Positions 7,740-16,246 of a stretch of 47,835 bases of DNA are shown piece after piece; positions within the stretch are counted from its first letter, which is position 1, and every line of letters starts with the position of its first letter. The notes below the pieces were generated by a model. That model was given only the letters and a program-made list of their open reading frames with translations, was not told the DNA's origin and did not search any database. Position numbers and translations under genes: made by a program. Origin of the DNA: an uncultured Alteromonadaceae bacterium (GTDB lineage: Bacteria; Pseudomonadota; Gammaproteobacteria; Enterobacterales; Alteromonadaceae); contig CALKGI010000095.1 of the NCBI GenBank assembly GCA_938085045.1, positions 1-47,835 on the forward strand, read 5' to 3'.

Positions 7740-8201
7740 AATATTCTCTCCGGCTGATAAATTGGTGGGGCCGCACAACTGAATCCATTCCTAACCCTGC
7801 TGTATTTGTTTAAGCTTTGTTACATCTAGACAAACTTAAGCACCCCTTCACCATAAAAAATTAAATGAACCCTCACAAGCTAAATGCGGCAAATGCCACT
7901 GGTCGCAAAGCGCTGTTATTTATTTGTCTAGTTTGATATTTAGTTAAATTTGAAGGTTAAAATTGCACTATATGCTGCTAAAATTGCTTAAATTCCAGTT
8001 ATTACAATATGAGGTAAGAACGTTTTTCTATCCTAGTGTGGCCAGTTAGGCACCAAACCCCTTTTTTCAACGACCACAAATAATACAAAATATTAGCTAA
8101 TACACCTTGCGGCCGCTCAATAATCGACCTACAGTTTAAAAAGTTAAGAGGGACATTTTTACCGAATCTTTTCGGTTAATCATTACACAAGGATGCCATT
8201 T
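7740..8201. other. Divergent intergenic region
   Basis: A 462-base region between the TonB-like gene (minus) and a small gene (plus), which must hold both promoters. A short palindrome ACCGAA-TCTT-TTCGGT at 8161-8176 lies about 25 bases before the start of the plus-strand gene and could be an operator. I see no ORF or repeat in the rest. Confidence 0.5.
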
Positions 8202-8588
8202 ATGGACACTAATCAAATACTCAATATCATCAAATCATTGGCCAACGGCGTAGACCCCACCTCTGGGGAAGTTTTTGCCATGGACTCACCCTACAATAAT
8301 CCAATCATTATCCGAGCTTTATTCGGTGGGTTAGCTTTGGTGGTTAATCCGCCAAAAAAAACCAAACGAACGCTAGAACAAAGGCAAGCCGATAACCTTG
8401 AAAAGGGCTATCCACGCAATGCCAATATGCCTTGGACTGAAGCGCTTAAAGAAGATTTAGCCGAGCAATTCAATGCGGCCATCAACGCTAACGAATTGGC
8501 GGTTAAATTCGAACGTTCTTATGGCTCGATTGTGGCGCAATTGAAATTTCAGGGGCTGATCACCGAAGAAGAATCGCGCCGCTATTAA
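8202..8588 (+). CDS. Conserved hypothetical protein with C-terminal HTH-like segment
   Basis: A 128-residue protein. ATG 8202 (MDTNQILNIIKSLANGVDP) is preferred because AAGGA is eight bases upstream; the ATG at 8193 is too close to that site. The N-terminal part has TSGEVFAMDSPYNNPIIIRALF, a pattern I associate with small uncharacterised proteobacterial proteins. The C-terminal part (NMPWTEALKEDLAEQFNAAI, NELAVKFERSYGSIVAQLKF) resembles the SANT/Myb-like or GcrA-like HTH used for DNA binding. No catalytic motif is seen. It stands alone, with an inverted repeat downstream (8607-8641: TTAACCCAG / CTGGGTTAA). A DNA-binding role is inferred. Confidence 0.75.
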   Translation: MDTNQILNIIKSLANGVDPTSGEVFAMDSPYNNPIIIRALFGGLALVVNPPKKTKRTLEQRQADNLEKGYPRNANMPWTEALKEDLAEQFNAAINANELAVKFERSYGSIVAQLKFQGLITEEESRRY

Positions 8589-8606
8589 AGTTGTAAAGTA
8601 AGATTG

Positions 8607-8641
8607 TTAACCCAGAGGTTTCGTCCCCACCGCTGGGTTAA
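8607..8641. other. Inverted repeat after small HTH-like gene
   Basis: TTAACCCAG and CTGGGTTAA form a 9-bp stem with a 17-base loop, 18 bases after the stop codon at 8588. There is no T-run, so terminator function is uncertain. Confidence 0.4.
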
Positions 8642-8871
8642 ATGACCAGCGCTAAGGCATTTTGAAACCTACATTCACCGAAAATCAATCTGCGTCGAAG
8701 ACTGTAAAGACGACCTCAGTAGGCTCAATTGAAATGACAGTTTAAAATTGAGGCTAATTGATTGAATTTTAGCTCTTTGTTTGTGAAATTTTGACCCCGA
8801 TTGGCTTTTGTGCATTCTTTGCTTATAGTTAGTTACATTGAGTAAAACCGCAGGATCAGGAAGATAAATAA

Positions 8872-9915
8872 ATGAACGAACTGCATGTGTTGATTGTCGA
8901 TGACGTGGCTGAAAATATTCAGGTTGCGATGAATATTCTTCAAGAAGATTCTTATGAGTTTTCGTTTGCCACCAGTGGCGAAGAAGCGTTGGAATTGGTT
9001 GAAGAAAGCGAGTTTGACCTCATTTTGCTAGATATTATGATGCCGGGCATGGATGGCTTTGAAGTGTGTCGCCGGTTAAAAACTGAAGAAGAAACCAAGC
9101 ACATCCCCATTATCTTTTTGACCGCTAAGGTCGATACCGAATCTATTGCTCAGGGTTTTAATCTTGGCGCCGTCGATTTTGTATCTAAACCGTTTCATTC
9201 CACCGAGTTATTGGCCAGAGTATCTAATCACATTGAACTTAATCGCTCGAAGGCGTTGTTGGTGGCGCGTAATGAAAAACTTGAAAACAAACTGAAGTTT
9301 CGCGAAGAGCGATTATTGACCGAGCTTGACGCGAACCAAAAAGAATTGATTTTTATTTTGACTGAATTGCTCACCGCAACCACTGACGAAACCCACGACC
9401 ACATTCGCCGAGTAGCCGAGTATTCGCGTTTGCTCGCTTATCATCACAGTAGTTTGAACGAAGATGATGCCGATACCATATACCACGCAGCCCCGATGCA
9501 TGATATTGGCAAAGTTACTATTGGCCTGAGTTTACTCAATAAACCACAAAGCTTGACTAAAGAAGAACGTACTAGTATCGAATCACACACCACCATGGCT
9601 CACCAGTTTTTACATCAAGCGCATCGTAAAATCCTTAAAGCGGCAGCGGTTATTGCCCATCAACATCACGAAAAATGGGATGGTAATGGTTATCCTCAGG
9701 GCCTAAAAGGTGAAGATATTCATATATTTGGCCGTATCGTGGCGTTGGCCGATACTTTTGATGCACTTATTCACGACAGACCTTACCGAGAAGCTTGGTT
9801 GGTCGATGACGCGGTTGATTATATTTTAGAAAATAAAGGCACGTCATTCGATCCAGAATTGGTGGAGATATTTAAGTTGCATGTTAATGATTTTGTCGAT
9901 ATCGCCTGTGGGTAA
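8872..9915 (+). CDS. Response regulator with HD-GYP c-di-GMP phosphodiesterase output
   Basis: A 347-residue protein. Residues 1-125 are a receiver domain: acidic pair DD near 10-11, phospho-acceptor D54 in [14 protein letters not shown] in IIFLTAK and K in FVSKPF. A helical linker (about 125-170) leads to an HD-GYP domain with H210-D211 (MHDIGK) and G273-Y274-P275 (GNGYPQG), plus HHEKWDG and ADTFDAL, so the metal-binding residues look intact. Such proteins hydrolyse c-di-GMP in the cytoplasm when phosphorylated. Its 3' end overlaps the start of the hybrid kinase at 9881 by 35 bases, which implies co-translation and makes that kinase its likely partner. Confidence 0.95.
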   Translation: MNELHVLIVDDVAENIQVAMNILQEDSYEFSFATSGEEALELVEESEFDLILLDIMMPGMDGFEVCRRLKTEEETKHIPIIFLTAKVDTESIAQGFNLGAVDFVSKPFHSTELLARVSNHIELNRSKALLVARNEKLENKLKFREERLLTELDANQKELIFILTELLTATTDETHDHIRRVAEYSRLLAYHHSSLNEDDADTIYHAAPMHDIGKVTIGLSLLNKPQSLTKEERTSIESHTTMAHQFLHQAHRKILKAAAVIAHQHHEKWDGNGYPQGLKGEDIHIFGRIVALADTFDALIHDRPYREAWLVDDAVDYILENKGTSFDPELVEIFKLHVNDFVDIACG

Positions 9916-12900
9916 AGCTCATTTTGGTCGAACGTATCATTTGTTTTATGGTTTGATCATTTGCCTGATTTTAAGCTGTTACGCCAATGCACAAGACAAA
10001 GCTTTGAGCATTGCCTTTGGCATGGACCGAGCACCTTATTTGTTTGCCAAAGGTTCGCAGCAAGGGCTTGAAATTGATATCGTCAGCAAAGCGCTCAAGC
10101 TTGAAGGTTATAAAGTGGTGGTTAAACAACTGCCCCACGCGTTACTTAAAACAGCACTGTTTGACGATCCCAATTTGGCAGGTAATGCCGGTTTGCAACC
10201 CGATGCCTCTGCGTCGGTGTTTTATTCTGATGTTTATATTAATTACGAAAACTATGTTATTAGCCATAAAGAAGACCGTTTGAGCATTAATTCGATTGAA
10301 GATTTAGTTGGTAAAAAAATCGGCATTTGGGCAGATGGCTATCAGCAATTAGGCAAAGAATTCAACTACCTTTTTAACCCTCGCGCAAGAGCAACTCACA
10401 CCCCCAATTTCTATGAGGTTAACGACCAAAGTAACTTGATGAATCTGTTTCTCAATCGTGATGTCGACGTGCTGGTGGTCGACAAGACCGTGTTTGATTG
10501 GTACAAAAACCTGATTGCACCTAATTTATTTAAAGATGGCGATTTTGTCTACCATGATATTTTGCCCCAAGTCACCGGCTACAATATTGCGTTTAGAAGC
10601 CGGGTGTTAAGGGACACCTTTAACCGTGGTTTGCACAAAATGATATCGTCTAATCTGTATCAGCAACTGATTGATTACTATCTAAGTTCTAAAGGAGTCA
10701 CTATTCAACGTGAGTTGACCCGTAGTGCCGATAGTGATTCAGATTTGGTGTTAACCAAAGCAGAAAAACGTTGGTTACGACTTAACCCTATTGTGACTTT
10801 TACAGGTGATCCCAATTGGTTGCCGTTTGAAGGGTTTAGTGACGAAGGTGAATACCAGGGGATTGTTGCCGACCATTTGGCCTTGGTTGAACAAAAATCG
10901 GGGATTTATTTTTCTAAGGTCAAGCCGGCTTCTTGGCCAGATGCGTTGGCGCTAGCAAAAAGTAAAAAAATCGACATTATCTCGGGCGGCGTCGCCAACA
11001 ATGTACTTTACCAAGATTTTGAGCCTGTACAGCATTTTGTCAGTAATCCGCTGGTGATTGTGAAAACCGAAGGCGATGGTTTTGTTGGTGCTTTGGATGA
11101 GATCAAAGGCAATAGAATTGCGATGTCTAAAATTGCCAGTTTGTTTGAAGAGGTGCGTAACCGTTACCCGACCCATAAGATCATCGGCGTCGACTCATTA
11201 CAGGATGGCCTTGAAGGCGTTTCATCAGGTAAATATGATGCCATGCTGGCCCCCATGGCGCGTGCCAATTACAGCATTGGTGATATGGGATTGTATAACC
11301 TACAAATTGTCGGCAAAACTGAATTTTCTATTGATATCACTTTGTTTGTGAGCAAAGACAAACCTATTTTGCACGGTATCATCAACAAGGTGTTACAACG
11401 AGTATCTACCAGTGAACATCAACACATTTTAACTCGTTGGATAAGACATAGTTATGTCGAAAAAAACAATTATGGTTTGATAATGCTAGTGGTGATTATT
11501 TCGTTAACGATTGTCATCATTTTCCTTTACTGGAATAGACGTTTGTCTTATGAAATTAGGCTGCGTATTGCCACCGAGGCAGCACTAAAAATTGCCAAAG
11601 AAAAGGCTGAAATGGCAACATTAGCCAAATCATCGTTTTTGTCGAATATGAGCCACGAAATTCGTACGCCAATGAATGCGATTTTGGGCTTTACCGAGTT
11701 GCTGGCCGAAGAAAGCGACAATAAACAACACCTAGCCTTTATCAAAACCATCCAGTCTGCTGGCAAAAATCTATTGACCTTGATTAACGATATTCTTGAT
11801 TTGTCAAAAATAGAAGCGGGTAAGCTAGATATTCACAAAGTCGCGACTAATCCTCATGAATTGTTCGATGATGCGGCTAAGTTGTTTATGGTTGAGTTGA
11901 AGAAAAAACGCTTAGAATTGATTTTTGATGTCGATAAAGGTATTCCGCCGAGTTTAATGCTCGATACAGTACGGTTACGTCAGATTCTATTTAATTTGCT
12001 GGGTAATGCTGTTAAATTCACTGAAAAAGGCACTATTCGTCTCAAAGCTAGGCGAAAGGTGACAGAAGACGAGGATAAACTGCTTGATTTACTGATCACC
12101 GTTGAGGATACCGGGGTGGGGATAATGCCAGGAGAGCTGTCTCATGTATTTGGTACTTTTGAACAATCTAGAGATCAAAATAAACAAAAGTATGGTGGTA
12201 CGGGTTTAGGGTTGGCGATTTCTCAGCGACTAGCTAAGTTGATGAATGGTAAGATCACCGTTGCCAGCACGGTTGGCAAGGGCACCCGGTTTGAGGTGAC
12301 TTTACGTGATGTCGAGGTGTCGTCTCATGCGGCGTATGAGGCCACTCAGTCAAAAATCGATAGTAATAAAATAAAGTTTAAACCCTCAGTGGTGTTGATT
12401 GTTGATGACATTGAAATTAATCGGTTACTGGTTCAAGAGTGCTTTGCTGGTACGCAATTGAGTTTTTTCAGCGCGGCATCTGGGGTTGAAGCTTTGACCG
12501 TACTTGAAACTGAACATGTTGATTTGGTGTTGATGGATATTCGAATGCCGGGCATGGATGGTTATGAAGCCGCCGAGCGAGCGAAGCAAGTTAAAGATGT
12601 GCCAGTTATTGCCTTAACCGCAACCGTGATGGACCCACTTGATCAAGATTTTATCGACAGTGCTTTTGATAGCTATCTGAAAAAACCAGTGTTTAAAAAT
12701 GAATTGTTCAAGGCGTTGCAGCAGTATTTGCCTTTTGAGGTGAAAATGGTGGGTGAGCAGGTGATAACCAAACCTGCTGAGATAGTATTGACCGACAAGG
12801 CGATGAACGATGCCAAGACGATTGTGGCGGTGCTTGATGATCAGTTGTTGGTTCAGTGGCAAACCATTAGAGTGAACAATAAGGTCTCAGACATCAAAAA

Positions 12901-13078
12901 GTTTGCACAAACCATCGAAGAATTAGGCGACAAATATGCCATCCGAGCCTGTACTGATTATGCTCGGGCACTCAACGAAACCATCAATGCTTATGATATT
13001 GTCGGCATTAAAAACTCTGTGAAAAACTTTCCTGTGCTCTCAGGTCTTATCAAAAAGAAATTGGGCCATCACGGCTGA
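9881..13078 (+). CDS. BvgS-like hybrid sensor histidine kinase with two periplasmic solute-binding domains
   Basis: A 1065-residue protein if read from ATG 9881; ATG 9887 is also possible. The hydrophobic segment at about 19-37 (LFYGLIICLILSCYANA) exports two SBP_bac_3 (Venus flytrap) domains (about 40-275 and 300-525). A membrane helix follows (about 530-551, LIMLVVIISLTIVIIFLYW), then HisKA with H592 (SNMSHEIRTPMN), HATPase_c (DTGVGIMP, GTGLGLAIS) and a receiver domain with D886 (LVLMDIRMPGMDGYE). The last 120 residues are helical and occupy the place of an HPt domain, but contain no histidine except the terminal HH. It overlaps the HD-GYP regulator gene, its probable target. The ligand, likely a small amino-acid-like molecule, is unknown. 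Confidence 0.93.
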   Translation: MLMILSISPVGKAHFGRTYHLFYGLIICLILSCYANAQDKALSIAFGMDRAPYLFAKGSQQGLEIDIVSKALKLEGYKVVVKQLPHALLKTALFDDPNLAGNAGLQPDASASVFYSDVYINYENYVISHKEDRLSINSIEDLVGKKIGIWADGYQQLGKEFNYLFNPRARATHTPNFYEVNDQSNLMNLFLNRDVDVLVVDKTVFDWYKNLIAPNLFKDGDFVYHDILPQVTGYNIAFRSRVLRDTFNRGLHKMISSNLYQQLIDYYLSSKGVTIQRELTRSADSDSDLVLTKAEKRWLRLNPIVTFTGDPNWLPFEGFSDEGEYQGIVADHLALVEQKSGIYFSKVKPASWPDALALAKSKKIDIISGGVANNVLYQDFEPVQHFVSNPLVIVKTEGDGFVGALDEIKGNRIAMSKIASLFEEVRNRYPTHKIIGVDSLQDGLEGVSSGKYDAMLAPMARANYSIGDMGLYNLQIVGKTEFSIDITLFVSKDKPILHGIINKVLQRVSTSEHQHILTRWIRHSYVEKNNYGLIMLVVIISLTIVIIFLYWNRRLSYEIRLRIATEAALKIAKEKAEMATLAKSSFLSNMSHEIRTPMNAILGFTELLAEESDNKQHLAFIKTIQSAGKNLLTLINDILDLSKIEAGKLDIHKVATNPHELFDDAAKLFMVELKKKRLELIFDVDKGIPPSLMLDTVRLRQILFNLLGNAVKFTEKGTIRLKARRKVTEDEDKLLDLLITVEDTGVGIMPGELSHVFGTFEQSRDQNKQKYGGTGLGLAISQRLAKLMNGKITVASTVGKGTRFEVTLRDVEVSSHAAYEATQSKIDSNKIKFKPSVVLIVDDIEINRLLVQECFAGTQLSFFSAASGVEALTVLETEHVDLVLMDIRMPGMDGYEAAERAKQVKDVPVIALTATVMDPLDQDFIDSAFDSYLKKPVFKNELFKALQQYLPFEVKMVGEQVITKPAEIVLTDKAMNDAKTIVAVLDDQLLVQWQTIRVNNKVSDIKKFAQTIEELGDKYAIRACTDYARALNETINAYDIVGIKNSVKNFPVLSGLIKKKLGHHG

Positions 13079-13130
13079 TAAATGGAGCTTGGAGTCTGTT
13101 GAAAAGCTTTTTGATTCTTCCCAGCTTTTT

Positions 13131-13181
13131 CTTTCTCCGTGATCCTCTGTGCTTCCGTGTCTGCGTGTGATGTTTTTAACC
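13131..13181. repeat. CTCTGTG/CCGTGT-type intergenic repeat
   Basis: Read on the minus strand, the block begins GGTTAAAAACATCACACGC and goes on with CACGGAAGCACAGAGG and CACGGAGAAAG. This resembles the short 'cacagaggacacggagaa' sequences found dispersed between genes of many unrelated bacteria. It lies between two converging genes (hybrid kinase and yheV). Confidence 0.4.
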
Positions 13182-13198
13182 TTAAAACTGAAGACTAC

Positions 13199-13441
13199 TT
13201 ACTGCGGTTTAAACACCCCAATCACTTGTTCAAACTGACGAGTAGAAGCGTTAACGCTATCTTCGGGTTGGGTCATGGTGTGATTGCATTTAACACATTC
13301 CACTTTTTCTATATTGTTTTCTTTGTACAACATGATGGTGTCGAGCGCTTCGCAATTGGGGCAGCTGGCACCGGCGATAAAGCGTTTTTTTGATTTAACG
13401 GTTTTCAATTGAGTTCTCACTGGTTGTTGTAGGCTGGGCAT
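13199..13441 (-). CDS. yheV: YheV family zinc-ribbon protein
   Basis: An 80-residue protein matching YheV (DUF2387): KKRFIAGASCPNCEALDTIM, ENNIEKVECVKCNHTM, and EQVIGVFKPQ at the C-terminus. The two CxxC pairs (CPNC, CVKC) form a zinc-ribbon. The E. coli protein is 66 residues; here an N-terminal extension of about 17 residues is present if ATG 13441 is used, and a later start is possible. The biochemical role is unknown. In enterobacteria yheV lies near kefB, yheS, slyX and fkpA; here yheS and then slyX and fkpA follow on, so the neighbourhood is conserved apart from the kef genes. Confidence 0.9.
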   Translation of the reverse strand: MPSLQQPVRTQLKTVKSKKRFIAGASCPNCEALDTIMLYKENNIEKVECVKCNHTMTQPEDSVNASTRQFEQVIGVFKPQ

Positions 13442-13444
13442 TTT

Positions 13445-13521
13445 ACGCCATTGAGTGGCGTAGTAGCAAATTCAAAGTGAGGCTGGTACGTACTAAAACA
13501 GGGCAGAGTCGGGAGTCTGCC
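13445..13521. other. Two small palindromes between yheV and yheS
   Basis: ACGCCA-ttgag-TGGCGT (13445-13461) and GGCAGA-gtcgggag-TCTGCC (13502-13521) lie in the divergent yheV/yheS promoter region. Neither is followed by a T-run. They may be operators or REP-like remnants. Confidence 0.35.
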
Positions 13522-13601
13522 GCTACAGGGCATGCTAATGCTGTGTTTTGAGGGGAAAACCAGCTAGAATACCCGCAGTTTTTTTAACCCTGAAAGTATC
13601 C

Positions 13602-15509
13602 ATGATCCAACTGACTGAAATTCAACTGCTTCGAGGCGGTAATGCCTTAATCGATCACTCCAGCGCCACGGTTTTCCCTAAGCACAAAGTCGGCCTTGTT
13701 GGCGCCAACGGCTGCGGAAAATCCTCATTGTTTGCTTTGCTTAACGGCAACCTCGGGTTAGATGCTGGGTCGATGAGTATCCCTAAAGATTGGGTCACTG
13801 CCAATGTTGCACAAGAAACTCCCGCACTAGACAAACCAGCATTAGAGCTGGTGATAGACGGCGATCATGAATACCGAGGCATTGAAGCAAAACTGGCTAT
13901 AGCCGAAGAAGCCCACGATGGTCACCAAATTGCCCATCAACATCAGCTGATGGATGCTATTGGTGGTTACGCTATTCATGCTAGAGCTGGGGAGCTGTTG
14001 CATGGTTTAGGTTTCACCAAAGAACAAATCAGTCAGCCAGTTAAATCGTTTTCAGGTGGTTGGCGAATGCGGCTCAACCTTGCGCAGGCATTGATTTGTC
14101 GCTCTGACCTGTTATTGCTCGATGAACCGACCAATCACCTCGATTTAGATGCGGTTTTGTGGCTCGAAAGCTGGCTAAAACGATACGATGGCACCTTGAT
14201 ATTGATATCTCATGACCGGGATTTTCTCGATAACGTGATTAATCAAATTATTCATATCGAACACAAAAACCTCAATTGCTACTCAGGTAATTACAGTGCT
14301 TTTGAACGCCAAAGAGCGGAGCAATTGGCTCAACAACAAAGCATGTTTGAGAAGCAGCAGAAGCAACGAGCGCATTTACAAAAATTCGTTGACCGTTTCA
14401 AGGCGCAAGCCACTAAAGCTAAGCAGGCTCAAAGCCGAGTTAAAGCCTTAGAAAGAATGGAATTACTAGCACCTGCCCATGTCGACAGCCCATTTAATTT
14501 CTCGTTTTTTAAACCCGAATCTTTGCCTACGCCACTAATCAGTATGGAAAAAGTGCAGCTTAATTATGGCGACACCGTCATTTTAGAGCAAATTAAACTT
14601 AATCTGGTACCGGGTAGCCGAATTGGTTTGCTTGGCCGTAATGGCGCGGGTAAATCGACTTTGATCAAATTACTGTGCGGTGAAATGGCACCCAAGCAAG
14701 GCATTTATCAAACCAGTCAGGGCGTTAAAATTGGTTATTTTGCCCAGCACCAACTTGAGACTTTAGATGTCGACAGTACGCCACTAGATCACTTGCGTCA
14801 GTTGGATGATGTGGCACTTGAACAGAAGTTGCGTGATTTCTTAGGCTGTTTTGGTTTTAATGGCGATAAGGCATTATCAAAAGTTGGGCCGTTTTCGGGC
14901 GGTGAAAAAGCCCGTTTGGTGCTCGCGTTAATGGTTTATCAAAAACCCAACTTGTTGTTGCTTGATGAACCAACTAACCACCTTGATTTAGAAATGCGTC
15001 ATGCTTTGTCGATGGCATTGATGGGTTTTGCCGGGGCTATGGTGGTGGTCTCGCATGACAGAAACTTGTTGAAAACAGCAACAGATGAGTTCTACTTGGT
15101 CGATAGTGGCAAGGTCAGTGCTTTTAACGGCGATTTGGATGACTACTATCAATGGTTGATGGACTCTGATAAAGAGCTTTCAGAGGGGCCAAATAAATCT
15201 GACGGTGAACACTCGGCCAGTAACCGCAAAGATCAAAAACGCCGTGATGCCGAGTTCCGTCAAAAAACCAAACCACTTCGTCAACAAATTACCAAGTGGG
15301 AAAAACAGATGGATAAGCTTAATCAAGAAAAGCAAACCATCGAAACAGGATTGGCCGACAGTCATATTTATGATGCTAAAAACAAAGCCAAATTGGCTGA
15401 ATTGCTAAAACAACAAGCGGATAATGTGACTCTACTCAACCAGATTGAAGAAGACTGGATGATGGCACAAGAAGAGATTGAAGAACTGCAACAGGAAATG
15501 CAAGACTGA
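13602..15509 (+). CDS. yheS: ABC-F family ATPase YheS
   Basis: A 635-residue protein, the length of E. coli YheS (637). I chose ATG 13602 (MIQLTEIQLLRGGNALIDH), where ABC-F proteins start; an earlier in-frame codon at 13548 would add an unrelated stretch. Two ATPase cassettes are present: Walker A GANGCGKSS and GRNGAGKST, signatures FSGGWRMRL and FSGGEKARL, and Walker B LLLLDEPTNHLDL twice. A charged interdomain linker (about 240-310) and a C-terminal coiled coil (about 530-635) complete the family layout. There are no membrane segments. ABC-F proteins act on the ribosome; the precise role of YheS is not settled. Its stop overlaps the next gene's ATG. Confidence 0.95.
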   Translation: MIQLTEIQLLRGGNALIDHSSATVFPKHKVGLVGANGCGKSSLFALLNGNLGLDAGSMSIPKDWVTANVAQETPALDKPALELVIDGDHEYRGIEAKLAIAEEAHDGHQIAHQHQLMDAIGGYAIHARAGELLHGLGFTKEQISQPVKSFSGGWRMRLNLAQALICRSDLLLLDEPTNHLDLDAVLWLESWLKRYDGTLILISHDRDFLDNVINQIIHIEHKNLNCYSGNYSAFERQRAEQLAQQQSMFEKQQKQRAHLQKFVDRFKAQATKAKQAQSRVKALERMELLAPAHVDSPFNFSFFKPESLPTPLISMEKVQLNYGDTVILEQIKLNLVPGSRIGLLGRNGAGKSTLIKLLCGEMAPKQGIYQTSQGVKIGYFAQHQLETLDVDSTPLDHLRQLDDVALEQKLRDFLGCFGFNGDKALSKVGPFSGGEKARLVLALMVYQKPNLLLLDEPTNHLDLEMRHALSMALMGFAGAMVVVSHDRNLLKTATDEFYLVDSGKVSAFNGDLDDYYQWLMDSDKELSEGPNKSDGEHSASNRKDQKRRDAEFRQKTKPLRQQITKWEKQMDKLNQEKQTIETGLADSHIYDAKNKAKLAELLKQQADNVTLLNQIEEDWMMAQEEIEELQQEMQD

Positions 15510-15979
15510 TGTTGTCTGAAGCCATTTTTTGGAAGTATGCGGTTGATTTTTATGGCCGTGCAGGGGTGACAAATAGTTGTTTAAAGTTGCAAGATGACTT
15601 GGACTTGAACGTTAATCTGTTATTGCTGTTGTGCTGGTGTGAACAGCACAAAAAACAGCTTGATGGCGAACAAATCGATTTGCTGGTGTTGTCTTTGGCC
15701 CACTGGCACCGAGATTACACCAAACCGTTGCGAGAAATTCGGCGTAAACTGGCATTAGATGATAACGCCAAAGAAGCAGTAAAAAGGGCTATTTTTGATG
15801 CAGAAATGGAATTAGAGAAAACCGAGCAACGTTTGTTGCTGGGTATATTTAATCAATTTACGTTGGCTGATGCAGGCACAGCTCTAAATCTACAGCGCTA
15901 TATTGGTCGTGACGACAAAACTGCTGTTATTCGCTTTGCCGGGGTGATTGACAAACTTCGTGGGTCGTTCACGCTGTGA
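15509..15979 (+). CDS. TIGR02444/DUF2390 family protein
   Basis: A 156-residue soluble protein whose ATG shares one base with the yheS stop (TGATG), a sign of translational coupling. It opens with FWKYAVDFYGRAGVTNSCLK, which matches the family in which a conserved W..A...Y and LQ..... GLDVN-type motif recur, followed by LLLLLCWCEQHKKQLDG and WHRDYTKPLREIRRKL. These fit DUF2390 (TIGR02444), a gammaproteobacterial family of unknown function often next to yheS. The protein is predicted to be all-helical and cytoplasmic. No catalytic motif can be seen. Confidence 0.85.
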   Translation: MLSEAIFWKYAVDFYGRAGVTNSCLKLQDDLDLNVNLLLLLCWCEQHKKQLDGEQIDLLVLSLAHWHRDYTKPLREIRRKLALDDNAKEAVKRAIFDAEMELEKTEQRLLLGIFNQFTLADAGTALNLQRYIGRDDKTAVIRFAGVIDKLRGSFTL

Positions 15980-15995
15980 GCCTGAAGGTCTTATA

Positions 15996-16220
15996 TTAAT
16001 AATGAGGCGGCAGCTCATGAACAATACCCTCAGGCGAATCCATATCCATTTCGTCTTTAATTTCTTTAAACCGATTGCCCAATAAAACCAGCTGTTGCTG
16101 TACCTTGTGAATAGCTTCTTGATGCTGGTTTATTTCGCCATTTAATTGCTCAATGGTATCGTCTTGAAACGCCACTTTGCTTTCTAGTTCTTCTATTCTT
16201 TGTTGCCATTCGTTGTTCAT
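15996..16220 (-). CDS. slyX: SlyX family protein
   Basis: A 74-residue protein with an uninterrupted heptad-rich coiled coil (RIEELESKVAFQDDTIEQLN through LVLLGNRFKEI) and the family C-terminus ending PPHY. This is SlyX, a small cytoplasmic coiled-coil protein of unknown biochemical function. In enterobacteria slyX lies beside fkpA; here a WD40 lipoprotein gene stands between them. The upstream WD40 gene ends 26 bases before the slyX start on the same strand, so the two probably share a transcript. Confidence 0.93.
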   Translation of the reverse strand: MNNEWQQRIEELESKVAFQDDTIEQLNGEINQHQEAIHKVQQQLVLLGNRFKEIKDEMDMDSPEGIVHELPPHY

Positions 16221-16246
16221 TGCTAATTCACTACCTTACTATCTCA

